DNA from: Anadara kagoshimensis
Taxonomy: Eukaryota; Mollusca; Bivalvia; Arcoida; Arcidae
Direction: 5' to 3'
Assembly: GCA_021292105.1 (NCBI GenBank)
Contig: CM037868.1
Coordinates: forward strand, 33,808,523 to 33,872,522
DNA length: 64,000 nt
The translations under genes were made by a program, and so were the position numbers. Shown here one piece after another: positions 1 through 10,200 of this stretch (its first letter is position 1; every line of letters begins with the position of its first letter). The notes under the pieces are model-generated. The model ran no database searches. It was given only the letters and a program-made list of their open reading frames with translations, and was not told where the DNA came from.

Positions 1-554
1 GAGGTATAAAAATAATTTCTTTATCTTGGAACCAGCTCTCCTGTAAAAGTTAGGATTTAGAAAAAAATTATTTTAATAGTATTTCGTCTGATAGCAAGGT
101 CCTTCAATACATCTTTTCGTTTCCTGTGAATATATAAAAATTAATAACATTATTGGTACTTAAATCATGCCAGAGTTTGTTATTTCGGCAAAATCCAACC
201 CAAGATATAGTGATATAAGTACCCATGTTGATTTATTATTTGCTAACAAATAATTATTTCTCAAAACAAATGAATGTTTTTAAAAGATTTCTTAAGGCGT
301 ACAGTCTTAAGAAAATCTTTTTAAAAACATTTCATTAGAATTTTAATCGTTTAACTCACTCGTCCCTAATGTTTTTTAATTCCGTAAAACGAACATTATT
401 TGATGTTGATTTACATTGGATCTCAATAACAATATGATGATTTTGGATAAGCCATCACAGAAATTGTGTGACAGAACGCACCAAAAGCATCATTGTCTTA
501 TATTCTTATATTTTTTTTCAGTTTTTCTATTGTCAACTTTTCTATGCAGCAATA
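1..554. other. AT-rich stretch, no gene seen
   Basis: No coding potential recognised. An imperfect inverted repeat at about 268-296 and 306-336 (arms rich in TTTTTAAAAGATTT) would fold into a hairpin. A splice-acceptor-like CTTTTACAG lies on the minus strand near 45-53. Joined to the last exon found (2278-2448) it would read an immediate TGA, so I do not call it an exon of the minus-strand gene. Confidence 0.5.
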
Positions 555-950
555 TATCCCCTTCTCCTGCTTATGGTGTATTTGTGTTCCAATTAATACG
601 CTATGGAAGAGCCTCTTTCCACTATAGGGACTTTGTATAGCGAAGTAGGCTGCTTGCAAATAAATTGTTGACTAAGGGATATTGCAAGCCTAGGCTTATC
701 AAGGCCCTCAAGACGTTTATGGCCATCATCACAGTAATGTCGATAAGTTTCGCGTCTCTGTGTCCAGGATTGCACTGAATATATTTGATGTCCCATAGTT
801 CCATGTTCCTTTCACACAATTTTGATTACACACGTGGCGGATGTAGCTAGCTAAACAGGAGGTGCTTACCCTTCCGGAGCACCCGTCCTCACTTCCCTGG
901 TAGAAGTCCACGTGTATAACATGGATAAGTATGTTTGTTTTTGATTCTAT
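555..950 (+). mobile_element. 5'-truncated Penelope-like element, 3' end copy
   Basis: The start (562-640) encodes the motif AYGVFVFQLIRYGRASFHY, which I recognise from the C-terminal part of Penelope-like element polyproteins, followed by a stop and a decayed continuation. Then comes the family's non-coding 3' region: CACGTGGCGGATGTAGCTAG, a GCTTACCCTTCCGGAGCACC block, and an end resembling GGATAAGTATGTTTGTTTTT. About eighteen related copies lie in this window in both orientations. The PLE assignment rests on motif memory plus the nearby RT fragment at 1190-2009. Confidence 0.75.
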
Positions 951-1117
951 ATCTGTTTTTATTTGATTGATACTTATATATTAAAACATAAGTCGTTGAA
1001 GTTAGCATAAATTTGGTTTTATTCAACTTCCGATAATGCTTTAATGTTTTCAAGTTAATGAATATTAAATTAATGAGCCTCTTGATATATTTCCTAGCTT
1101 TTTACTGTGCATTTTGT

Positions 1118-1200
1118 CATAGCTAAATAGGAGCTGCTTACACTTCCGAAGTACACCAGTGGAAGTTCGCGTGTTTAGCCTAATTTGCTAGTTTCAGAGA
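1118..1200 (+). mobile_element. PLE 3'-region fragment
   Basis: A diverged copy of the PLE 3' region (AGCTAAATAGGAGCTGCTTA, then an eroded TGGAAGTTCGCGTG block). It lies directly upstream of the PLE reverse-transcriptase fragment, as expected if terminal sequences flank the coding region or if one PLE inserted beside another. Confidence 0.6.
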
Positions 1201-2009
1201 TTTGACTTCGGCAGACGATGGGCTAAATGAGAAGATGTTGCGCTTGATACCTTATCCGACTGGATAAAGGTTGTGAGATCTTTCGTTAAAACTAGGATTG
1301 CCAAAAGGGTCTATGGGTAATAAACAGTCTTCAGTCTTTAGTACTCAAGTATCCAGAAATCAAGGTAATTCTTACAGACATACACAACAATTATGTTGTT
1401 GTCCCAGCTGATAAGGCTTCCAACAACATTATTCTCATTTGTAAGATATTCTACCTTGAATGTCTTATTAAGGAGCTTGGTTTAGATAGTATTTCAAATA
1501 ACCCTGCATATACTAGAACTAATTTTATTAAAGATGAAGTACTTTCCAACCATAGGGGAGTTCTCGTGTCTTTTGGTATTAATCTTAAAAAGATAGATCT
1601 TGATCTTCCTTACTTGTATTGAATTCCTAAACACCATAAAATCCATACAAGGAAAAATATATAGCAGGTTCAGCTAAATGTACTATTAAATCATTATCGG
1701 TAACTCTAATACAAATTTTGACAATCGTCAAAGATGGTCTTAAGTCTTATTCAGAAAAAATATATTCTACATCTGGAATCAACTAAATGTGAATTCTCAA
1801 AAATTCTAAAGAATTACTTGAGCATCTTGCTTTTAATGCTTTATCTCATGTAAAAAGTATAAATCATTTGATATTTCTACACTATACACCACTATTCCTC
1901 ATTCTAAATTGAAAGAACGTCTTAAAAAATTATTCACTTGTCTTTCTTTTACAAAAACTGTAAGCCAAGATACAAATATCTGGTGCTGAATAGTGATTCT
2001 GGTTGTTTT
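1190..2009 (+). pseudogene. Penelope-like element reverse transcriptase, decayed fragment
   Basis: Conceptual translation in shifting frames gives successive PLE hallmarks: LSDWIKVVRSFVKTRIAKRV (about 1237-1310), NNYVVVPADKASNNIILI (about 1388-1440), an IPKHHK block near 1625, a GSAKCTIKSLS block near 1670, ILKNSKELLEHL near 1797-1830, FDISTLYTTIPH at 1867-1902 and YKYLVLNSDSGCFV ending at about 2009. VPADKA, IPK-HK and TLYTTIPH are typical of PLE RTs and differ from LINE or LTR RTs. Several stops (after PYLY near 1620, and two near 1665) and frameshifts show it is dead. The catalytic YLDD region and the rest of the protein are missing: at 2009 the RT reading is joined directly to the 3' region of the family, an internal deletion. 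No intact endonuclease domain was seen. Confidence 0.85.
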
Positions 2010-2140
2010 GTGCTTACCCTTCCGGAGCACCCGGCCTCACTTCTCTGGTGGAAGTTCACGTGTCTATCCTAACTTGTCAGTTCCAAAGTTTTTACTTTGC
2101 TTCTGGATTGTGATTCGGACATGGATTAGTATGTTTGTTT
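2010..2140 (+). mobile_element. PLE 3' region joined to the RT fragment
   Basis: Starts inside the GCTTACCCTTCCGGAGCACC block and runs to GGATTGTGATTCGGACATGG and ATTAGTATGTTTGTTTTT, the family's 3' end. It follows the RT fragment without a gap, which supports assigning the whole dispersed family to the PLE. Confidence 0.75.
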
Positions 2141-2277
2141 TTTTTATTTGACTTTGCTTTGGGATTTTGGTTTGGGCATGAATTGTATTTGTTTTGGATT
2201 ATCTTGGATCGGTTTTTGGGTCTGGCTGATTTTGGAATCATAGAACTGTGACCAACTGGTTTCTTTCACATACTTAC

Positions 2278-2448
2278 ACAATTTGCAAGCTAATCTGCAT
2301 TGTGTAGGATCAACAGAGCAGACTAATGCTAAAATTCTTGGATCGTTACAACTGGGAGCTTTGTTGTAACAAGACTCATGCATTGGTTTTGATGTGGTTG
2401 TTGACTGCGTTTGCTTTGTGGTTGGTTTTGTGGCAAGTTGTGAAGAAC
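2278..2448 (-). CDS. Exon 10: Thr/Pro-rich linker plus third ShKT domain
   Basis: Acceptor AATTCCAG before 2448, donor GTAAGTATG after 2278. Length 171 nt, phase 1 to phase 1. It begins SSQLATKPTT, continues Thr/Ser/Pro/Gln-rich (a likely O-glycosylated spacer), then has a six-cysteine ShKT domain starting SCYNKAPSCND and ending RLACKL plus a split Cys codon. It is clearly paralogous to exon 9 (same linker style, Cys spacing and donor sequence), so the exon was duplicated. No following exon was recognised in 1-2277. Confidence 0.87.
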
Positions 2449-2632
2449 CTGGAATTCAATAACTATGTATCAAAGTATGTTTTTGCATCGAGTCAGATTA
2501 TAGTTGAGTGCAACATTGACCTTTTTAAAGTATCATCCTTGATGCTAGACCAAAATATGGCACCCAGTGACCCTGTCGACCCTGTCCTCTTGATAAAGAT
2601 CGCCAGACGAGGATTTGTTTTATTGGTAGATT

Positions 2633-2925
2633 AAACGGGAATTTACGTCCCAGTCAAGAATATTTCACTTTTATTAAGACGTCGCCAGCTATAGATGACG
2701 GTGACTTTTCCATGTGTGTTGCACTGATGGCATTATACAGCAGGGTTCTTTATCGGGTCAAGCCCACAGTGACACGGGACCTGCTTTATTTCAAGTTCTA
2801 ATCAGAAAAACCTGTGACTTTTATTTCATAATGCCTAGTGCGTGGGAAAGAAAAGTTACTACCCACTTTTAAGTCTTGGATGAAAATAAGTTGGGGCACG
2901 AACCCGCGATCTACCACTTGAGAGA
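2633..2925 (-). mobile_element. tRNA-headed SINE, diverged
   Basis: Reverse-oriented copy of the main SINE family. Tail motif first (ACGTCCCAGTCAAGAATATT), then the central domain (GCATTATACAGCAGGGTTCT), then an eroded tRNA-like head with a B-box-like region ending near 2920. Confidence 0.75.
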
Positions 2926-2934
2926 ATTTGTTTT

Positions 2935-3034
2935 GTTGGAAGGTTAAATAGGGATTTACTTTCCAGTCAAGGTTGTTTTACTTATATCGAAACGTCACCA
3001 CCTACATGTGAAGTGTCAGACAAGGAAGCAATAT

Positions 3035-3124
<90 letters not shown>

Positions 3125-3200
3125 TGACCCGATCAGGGTTCCAACCCACGAACTCTCCATCTGGAGGTTTACGTTCTACCACTGTGCCACCGATGCGGTA
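2935..3200 (-). mobile_element. SINE copy split by a TA microsatellite
   Basis: A tail (TTTACTTTCCAGTCAAGG) at 2950 and a tRNA-like head with B-box complement GGGTTCCAACCC (about 3136-3147) flank a pure TA run. The central SINE domain is missing and replaced by the microsatellite. Confidence 0.65.
3037..3121. repeat. (TA)n microsatellite
   Basis: About 42 uninterrupted TA units. Both strands are open as alternating Tyr/Ile codons, which is not a gene. Confidence 0.97.
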
Positions 3201-3238
3201 GGAAGAGTGTTACAGTGAACTTAAATAGTTTATCTTAC

Positions 3239-3265
3239 CTCCGGCTGGTATATAGGATCCGCCAC
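3239..3265 (-). CDS. 27-nt micro-exon between ShKT 2 and ShKT 3 exons
   Basis: Acceptor ATACTTTACAG before 3265 and donor GTAAGATAAAC after 3239. The 27 nt are phase 1 to phase 1 and would insert GGSYIPAG between ShKT 2 (whose last Cys codon T|GT it completes) and the linker of exon 10. Inclusion or skipping both keep frame. A homologous 23-nt block at 26934-26912 precedes exon 9, which supports real exon ancestry. Use in mRNA is unproven. Confidence 0.6.
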
Positions 3266-3744
3266 CTGTAAAGTATAAGTACATATTTATATATAGTATA
3301 TTACTTTGAATTATCACATTTCACGAACCGACCCCTTAGCGTCATTTTGCATATTTGCAACTTTGCAACCACAATCCAAGTGATGATTAAAATTAGTAAT
3401 TCATAGGAAATTATCTCTTTTTTGTAAGAAATATGATCATGTTATATATAACTTCTAGGGTCATAGTCGATTTCCGGCCTGTTTTAAATTGAGTTTTGTA
3501 TATGAATCACGTCCCAGTGCCTTGCAAACTTTCGCGTGAAACGATCTGTCACGATAAAAGAGTAAACCATTATATAATCTCAATACATCAATATTAATGA
3601 CACGAATTTCCCAGGTATATAGTTTTTAAGAAAAAAACTTTGTTTTACATAACTAGATGGTCATTTGAAAGAAACATCCTCATCGGTACGCGAATTTATA
3701 TCATCTGGGATATAAAATACTTCAATAACACAAGCATCTTTGGT
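3266..3744. other. Intronic AT-rich sequence
   Basis: No gene, tandem repeat or recognised mobile element seen. Confidence 0.5.
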
Positions 3745-3995
3745 TTTTGTTGTTGTTGAATGTTGCTTAACGCCGAAACAGCAATTTTTCAGCTATTCGC
3801 GACAATAAGAACTTTATTAATCTATGAACAACACCTGTATCCATTTGAATTGCGAGTGTGTTGTAAGGTTTGCCTTGTACTAGCACGCACTCAGGGCGAC
3901 TTTAAGGTGCTAGCCTTTAGAGTCAGTACGCTGCAGACATGCGCACCACTTCCCACTGGCATTATACTGACACACATAGGGTTTATTCGATAGGC
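3745..3995 (-). mobile_element. Second SINE family, tail-side part
   Basis: Shares GAATGTTGCTTAACG, TTTTTCAGCTATTCGCGAC and CCTTGTACTAGCACGCACTC with copies at 51405-51772 and 63388-63728. Those carry a tRNA-like head on the minus strand, so this is a head-truncated minus-strand copy. The 77-residue frame inside it is not a gene. Confidence 0.7.
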
Positions 3996-4016
3996 ACTTT
4001 ATTAAGAACCTCAAAC

Positions 4017-4285
4017 ATTTTGATGGCAATCATCACAATATTGGTAAGTATAATGTTTGCATCCAAAATCATTTTGGATATACTTGAAGTCCAATAGTTC
4101 CTTGTTTCGTTACATCTTCATTCCACAAAACATGGGTTTAGCTAGCTAAACAGGCATGCTTACAGTTCGGTAGCACCTGGTCGATGTTTTATGATAAAAT
4201 GTTTAAAATTAAAACCTAATTTATAAGTTCAAAAGTGTTAACTTTTGCTTGTTGATTGTGATTTGGGCTTGGGTTTGTATGTTTT
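4017..4285 (+). mobile_element. PLE 3' end, strongly diverged
   Basis: Recognisable order of family blocks: TTTTGATGGCAATCATCACA, TAGTTCCTTGTTTCG, GTTTAGCTAGCTAAACAGGC, and the terminal GATTGTGATTTGGGCTTGGG. Confidence 0.65.
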
Positions 4286-5187
4286 CCATTAATGTCCTGC
4301 TCTTTTTCCCTTCTAAAAAGAATTATTTATAACGAAAAACGGTTTCGAATACAAATACTTGATATGTTGATTCGATGACTCTCAACCAAAAGTTTAAAAT
4401 TTGAAAATTCCATAATGATCTTACTTTACAATGAGAGTGTACATACAGTGTGATGTTTTGTATCTAACATTAGACTAGTTTTTTCTGTCTGTATTTGGTG
4501 AAATACAAGTTTTATCAAACACGCGTAATACAGAATGTTGTATCACCACAGTGTGGTGATACAACACTGGCGCTAAAGTACACGTGCACTTCTTACTGTG
4601 ACGCCATTTGGGAATCTTCGTTTCGTCAAATGTAAACAATGACGTCATTACTACAAAGCATGTCATAACATAGTTCAGTGGTTTTCTGTGATAAAATGTA
4701 TTTTTTCACATAAAGTATTGGGTTTTTATCATTTTAATGACCTAATAGGAAATGTTAAAAAAATATCATATACACAGTGTGTATATAATATGTAATATGT
4801 ATTTTTAAAAGCTTTATGAATTTAAGTGTAAGAATTCAGGTTAACTACTGATGAAGAATTTTATCTTACAATTAATATGAATTTTGCTATAATACATTCA
4901 TTTTTAATGTGATACAAGGGTATCTGATACCAAAGGATGCGTGCGTTTGTTTGCGGACTTCTGCAGATCCTGTAATGACGTTATCAGATTGGAATGTAAC
5001 GTAAACAAAGATCAGGGATTTCCCCTAGATTCAGTCGTGTCAAGACAAATGAAAGCAGTTGAAAACTACGATAAATCATAAAAAATGTCCATTTTTATCC
5101 GAAAATAAAACGGTAAAATGTAATTATTGGCAACATAATTGCCTTTGATAAAATTTCATAACAAAAAGAAAATGTAATGCAATTTTA
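4286..5187. other. Intronic sequence with a perfect hairpin
   Basis: No gene seen. A palindrome at 4536-4549 and 4553-4566 (14-bp perfect arms, GTTGTATCACCAC, 3-nt loop) could be a small foldback. The remainder is AT-rich without recognised repeats. Confidence 0.55.
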
Positions 5188-5405
5188 TATATTTGACGTC
5201 TCATAGTTCCATGTTCCTTTAACACAATTTTGATTACACACGTGGCGGGTGTAGTTAGCTAAACAGGAGGTGCTTACCCTTCCGGAGCACCCAGCCTCAT
5301 TTCCCTGGTGGAAGTTCACGTGTCTAACCTAACTTGTCAGTTCCAAAGTTTTATATTGCTTCTGGATTGTGATTCGGATATGGATTAGTATGTTTGTTTT
5401 TGATA
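5188..5405 (+). mobile_element. PLE 3' end copy
   Basis: Well conserved from TTTGACGTCTCATAGTTCC through CACGTGGCGGGTGTAGTTAG and GGAGCACCCAGCC to GATATGGATTAGTATGTTTG. It ends about 190 bp before the related minisatellite. Confidence 0.8.
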
Positions 5406-5589
5406 TAGAATATAATTCATTATCTAATCATCAAAGATGACCTGAATTCGGCATCAACGGCATTTAGGCTGTACCCGTCGCAAACTTTAACATAACGAAC
5501 ATATATAAAGTAAACTAAGGAATTATTTTAGAGTAATTAAATTCAAATCTCAAGTAACAATAACAAGTTAAACAAGTTCGAAACCACGA

Positions 5590-7130
5590 TCTCCAACATT
5601 CCGAACAATCGGGACTGTGATTTAGACATAAATTTGTATGTTTGTTTTTCCTTTGCATCAGGACTGTGATTTAGACATAAATTTGTATGTTTGTTTTTCC
5701 TTTGCATCAGGACTGTGGTTTAGACATAAATTTGTATGTTTGTTTTTCCTTTGCATCAGGACTGTGATTTGGACATGGATTTGTATGTTTGTTTTTCCTT
5801 TGCATCAGGACTGTGATTTAGACATAAATTTGTATGTTTGTTTTTACTTTGCATCAGGACTGTGATTTGGACATAACTTGGACATGGATTGGTATGTTTC
5901 TTTTTACATTGGGATTGTGATTTGGAAATTGTTTGCTTGTTTTTTCTTTGCCTAAGGGCTGTGATTTGGACATAAATTAGTATGTTTGTTTTCCTTTGTA
6001 TCAGGACTGTGATTTAGACATAAATTTGTATGTTTGTTTTCCTTTGTATCAGGACTGTGATTTAGACATAAATTTGTATGTTTGTTTTTCCTTTGCATCA
6101 GGACTGTGATTTGAACATGGATTTGTATGTTTGTTTTTCTTTTCATCAGGACTCTGATTTAAACATAAATTTGTATGTTTGTTTTTACTTTGCATCAGGA
6201 CTGTGATTTGGACATAATTTGGACATGGATTGGTATGTTTCTTTTTACATTGGGATTGTGATTTGGAAATTGTATGCTTGTTTTTTCTTTGCCTCAGGGC
6301 TGTAATTTGGACATAAATTTGTATGTTTGTTTTCCTTTGTATCAGGACTGTGATTTGGACATAGATTTGTATGTTTGTTTTCCTATTATCAGGACCGTGA
6401 TTTGGACATAAATTAGTATGTTTGTTTTCCTTTGTACCAGGACTGTGATTTGGACATAAATTTGTATGTTTCTTTTTACTTTGCATCAGGACTGTGATTT
6501 GGACATACATTAGTATGTTTGTTTTTCTATGCATCAGGACTGTGATTTGGACATAATTTGGACATGGATTGGTATGTTTGTTTTTACTTTGCATTAGGTC
6601 TGTGATTTAATTATAAACTTGTATGTTTGTTTTTACTTTGCATCAGGACTGTGATTTGGACATACATTAGTATGTTTGTTTTTTCTTTGCATCAGGACTG
6701 TGATTTGGACATAATTTGGACATGGGTTGGTATGTTTCTTTTTACTTTGTACCAGGACTCTGATTTAAACATAAATTTGTATGTTTGTTTTTACTTTGCA
6801 TCAGGACTGTGATTTGGACATAAATTTGTATGTTTGTTTTTTCTTTGCATCAGGACTGTGATTTGAACATGGATTAGTATGTTTGTTTTCCTTTGTATCA
6901 GGACTGAGATTTGGACATTAATTTGTATGTTTGTTTTCCTTTGTATCAGGACCGTGATTTGGACATAAATTAGTATGTTTGTTTTCCTTTGCATCAGGAC
7001 TGTGATTTGGACATAAATGTGTATGTTTGTTTTTACTTTGCATCAGGACTGTGATTTAAACATACATTAGTCTGTTTGTTTTTTCTTTGCATAAGGACTG
7101 TGATTTGGACATAATTTGGACATGGATTGG
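5590..7130. repeat. 48-49-bp minisatellite, segment 1
   Basis: About 30 diverged units of the type GCATCAGGACTGTGATTTGG, ACATAAATTTGTATGTTTG, TTTTCCTTT. Some units are longer because GACATAATTTGGACATGG is partly duplicated. The unit core matches the 3' end of the PLE family (GGATTGTGATTCGGACATGG then ATTAGTATGTTTGTTTTT). It is one of four segments of a single array split by three insertions. Confidence 0.92.
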
Positions 7131-7150
7131 TTAGGGTTAGGGTTAGGGTT
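7131..7150 (+). repeat. Interstitial telomere-type repeat (TTAGGG)3
   Basis: Three exact TTAGGG units plus TT lie exactly at the left junction between the minisatellite (ending ATTGG) and the first 338-bp unit. TTAGGG is the usual telomere repeat of molluscs and vertebrates. Confidence 0.9.
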
Positions 7151-7181
7151 AAAATAATTTTGGTTTCATAAATTTGGTCCA

Positions 7182-7227
7182 AGCACTACTGATGAGGAAT
7201 TGTATTCCGAAACGGCCGTCTAGTGCT
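7182..7227 (+). ncRNA. Type-I hammerhead ribozyme (first of 13 intact copies)
   Basis: Stem I AGCACTA (7182-7188) pairs with TAGTGCT (7221-7227), 7 bp. Core CTGATGA is 7189-7195. Stem II is GGAAT/ATTCC with loop TGT (7196-7208). Core GAAA starts at 7209. Stem III is ACGG/CCGT (7212-7219), a very short palindrome. Cleavage is predicted after GTC at 7220. All conserved core bases are present. The same motif, flanked by one extra base each side, lies at 7519-7566, 7857-7904, 8194-8241, 8532-8579, 8870-8917, 9208-9255, 9546-9593, 9884-9931, 10219-10266, 10555-10602, 10892-10939 and 11230-11277. A short self-complementary stem III is typical of animal hammerheads that work best as dimers. Confidence 0.93.
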
Positions 7228-10200
7228 GAAAAATTAAAACTGGTATAATATGTAATTTAAACCCCTGAGCCGATATCTCTGCTGGTGGCTGGTGCCCCGA
7301 GGATATAACCAACTCAGTAGGCAATAATTTCGTATTATTGTCAGAAATATACTATAATTGTCTAAATTTCCTGCAAGTTAAAGTTTGAAATTTCTCAAAA
7401 ACTAAGGCATACTCCCTCATGCAAATTATGTCCTTAGCTTAATTTGGTAAAATATATTTTGGTCCTTTGGGTAGCTTTTCAACATCTTAAAATAATTTTG
7501 GTTTCATAAATTTGGTCCAAGCACTACTGATGAGGAATTGTATTCCGAAACGGCCGTCTAGTGCTGAAAAATTAAAACTGGTATAATATGTAATTTAAAC
7601 CCCTGAGCCGATATCTCTGCTGGTGGCTGGTGCCCCGAGGATATCACCAACTCAGTAGGCAATAATTTCGTATTATTGTCAGAAATATACTATAATTGTC
7701 TAAATTTCCTGCAAGTTAAAGTTTGAAATTTCTCAAAAACTAAGGCATACTCCCTCATGCAAAGTATGTCCTTAGCTTAATTTGGTAAAATATATTTTGG
7801 TCCTTTGGGTAGCTTTTCAACATCTTAAAATAATTTTGGTTTCATAAATTTGGTCCAAGCACTACTGATGAGGAATTGTATTCCGAAACGGCCGTCTAGT
7901 GCTGAAAAATTAAAACTGGTATAATATGTAATTTAAACCCCTGAGCCGATATCTCTGCTGGTGGCTGGTGCCCCGAGGATATCACCAACTCAGTAGGCAA
8001 TAATTTCGTATTATTGTCAGAAATATACTATAATTGTCTAAATTTCCTGCAAGTTAAAGTTTGAAATTTCTCAAAAACTAAGGCATACTCCCTCATGCAA
8101 AGTATGTCCTTAGCTTAATTTGGTAAAATATATTTTGGTCCTTTGGGTAGCTTTTCAACATCTTAAATAATTTTGGTTTCATAAATTTGGTCCAAGCACT
8201 ACTGATGAGGAATTGTATTCCGAAACGGCCGTCTAGTGCTGAAAAATTAAAACTGGTATAATATGTAATTTAAACCCCTGAGCCGATATCTCTGCTGGTG
8301 GCTGGTGCCCCGAGGATATCACCAACTCAGTAGGCAATAAGTTCGTATTATTGTCAGAAATATACTATAATTGTCTAAATTTCCTGCAAGTTAAAGTTTG
8401 AAATTTCTCAAAAACTAAGGCATACTCCCTCATGCAAAGTATGTCCTTAGCTTAATTTGGTAAAATATATTTTGGTCCTTTGGGTAGCTTTTCAACATCT
8501 TAAAATAATTTTAGTTTCATAAATTTGGTCCAAGCACTACTGATGAGGAATTGTATTCCGAAACGGCCGTCTAGTGCTGAAAAATTAAAACTGGTATAAT
8601 ATGTAATTTAAACCCCTGAGCCGATATCTCTGCTGGTGGCTGGTGCCCCGAGGATATCACCAACTCAGTAGGCAATAATTTCGTATTATTGTCAGAAATA
8701 TACTATAATTGTCTAAATTTCCTGCAAGTTAAAGTTTGAAATTTCTCAAAAACTAAGGCATACTCCCTCATGCAAAGTATGTCCTTAGCTTAATTTGGTA
8801 AAATATATTTTGGTCCTTTGGGTAGCTTTTCAACATCTTAAAATAATTTTGGTTTCATAAATTTGGTCCAAGCACTACTGATGAGGAATTGTATTCCGAA
8901 ACGGCCGTCTAGTGCTGAAAAATTAAAACTGGTATAATATGTAATTTAAACCCCTCAGCCGATATCTCTGCTGGTGGCTGGTGCCCCGAGGATATCACCA
9001 ACTCAGTAGGCAATAATTTCGTATTATTGTCAGAAATATACTATAATTGTCTAAATTTCCTGCAAGTTAAAGTTTGAAATTTCTCAAAAACTAAGGCATA
9101 CTCCCTCATGCAAAGTATGTCCTTAGCTTAATTTGGTAAAATATATTTTGGTCCTTTGGGTAGCTTTTCAACATCTTAAAATAATTTTGGTTTCATAAAT
9201 TTGGTCCAAGCACTACTGATGAGGAATTGTATTCCGAAACGGCCGTCTAGTGCTGAAAAATTAAAACTGGTATAATATGTAATTTAAACCCCTCAGCCGA
9301 TATCTCTGCTGGTGGCTGGTGCCCCGAGGATATCACCAACTCAGTAGGCAATAATTTCGTATTATTGTCAGAAATATACTATAATTGTCTAAATTTCCTG
9401 CAAGTTAAAGTTTGAAATTTCTCAAAAACTAAGGCATACTCCCTCATGCAAAGTATGTCCTTAGCTTAATTTGGTAAAATATATTTTGGTCCTTTGGGTA
9501 GCTTTTCAACATCTTAAAATAATTTTGGTTTCATAAATTTGGTCCAAGCACTACTGATGAGGAATTGTATTCCGAAACGGCCGTCTAGTGCTGAAAAATT
9601 AAAACTGGTATAATATGTAATTTAAACCCCTCAGCCGATATCTCTGCTGGTGGCTGGTGCCCCGAGGATATCACCAACTCAGTAGGCAATAATTTCGTAT
9701 TATTGTCAGAAATATACTATAATTGTCTAAATTTCCTGCAAGTTAAAGTTTGAAATTTCTCAAAAACTAAGGCATACTCCCTCATGCAAAGTATGTCCTT
9801 AGCTTAATTTGGTAAAATATATTTTGGTCCTTTGGGTAGCTTTTCAACATCTTAAAATAATTTTGGTTTCATAAATTTGGTCCAAGCACTACTGATGAGG
9901 AATTGTATTCCGAAACGGCCGTCTAGTGCTGAAAAATTAAAACTGGTATAATATGTAATTTAAACCCCTGAGCCGATATCTCTGCTGGTGGCTGGTGCCC
10001 CGAGGATATCACCAACTCATAGGCAATTTTCGTATTATTGTCAGAAATATACTATAATTGTCTAAATTTCCTGCAAGTTAAAGTTTGAAATTTCTCAAAA
10101 ACTAAGGCATACTCCCTCATGCAAAGTATGTCCTTAGCTTAATTTGGTAAAATATATTTTGGTCCTTTGGGTAGCTTTTCAACATCTTAAAATAATTTTG

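Noticed and set aside
18..53. Terminal exon of the LU/ShKT gene after acceptor CTTTTACAG
   Set aside because: Joining it to exon 10 gives an immediate TGA that would remove the last ShKT cysteine. Possible but not convincing.
416..640. Small protein gene
   Set aside because: Only its last about 26 codons are PLE C-terminus; the first part is unrelated AT-rich sequence and the frame ends in a decayed element.
2982..3201. Alternating Tyr-Ile frames
   Set aside because: Translation of the (TA)n microsatellite. Likewise poly-Tyr frames at 18714-19037 and 44638-44967, Ser-Leu frames at 52120-52386 and Tyr-Ser-Phe repeats at 16420-16698 and 25366-25692 are microsatellite or tandem-repeat artefacts.
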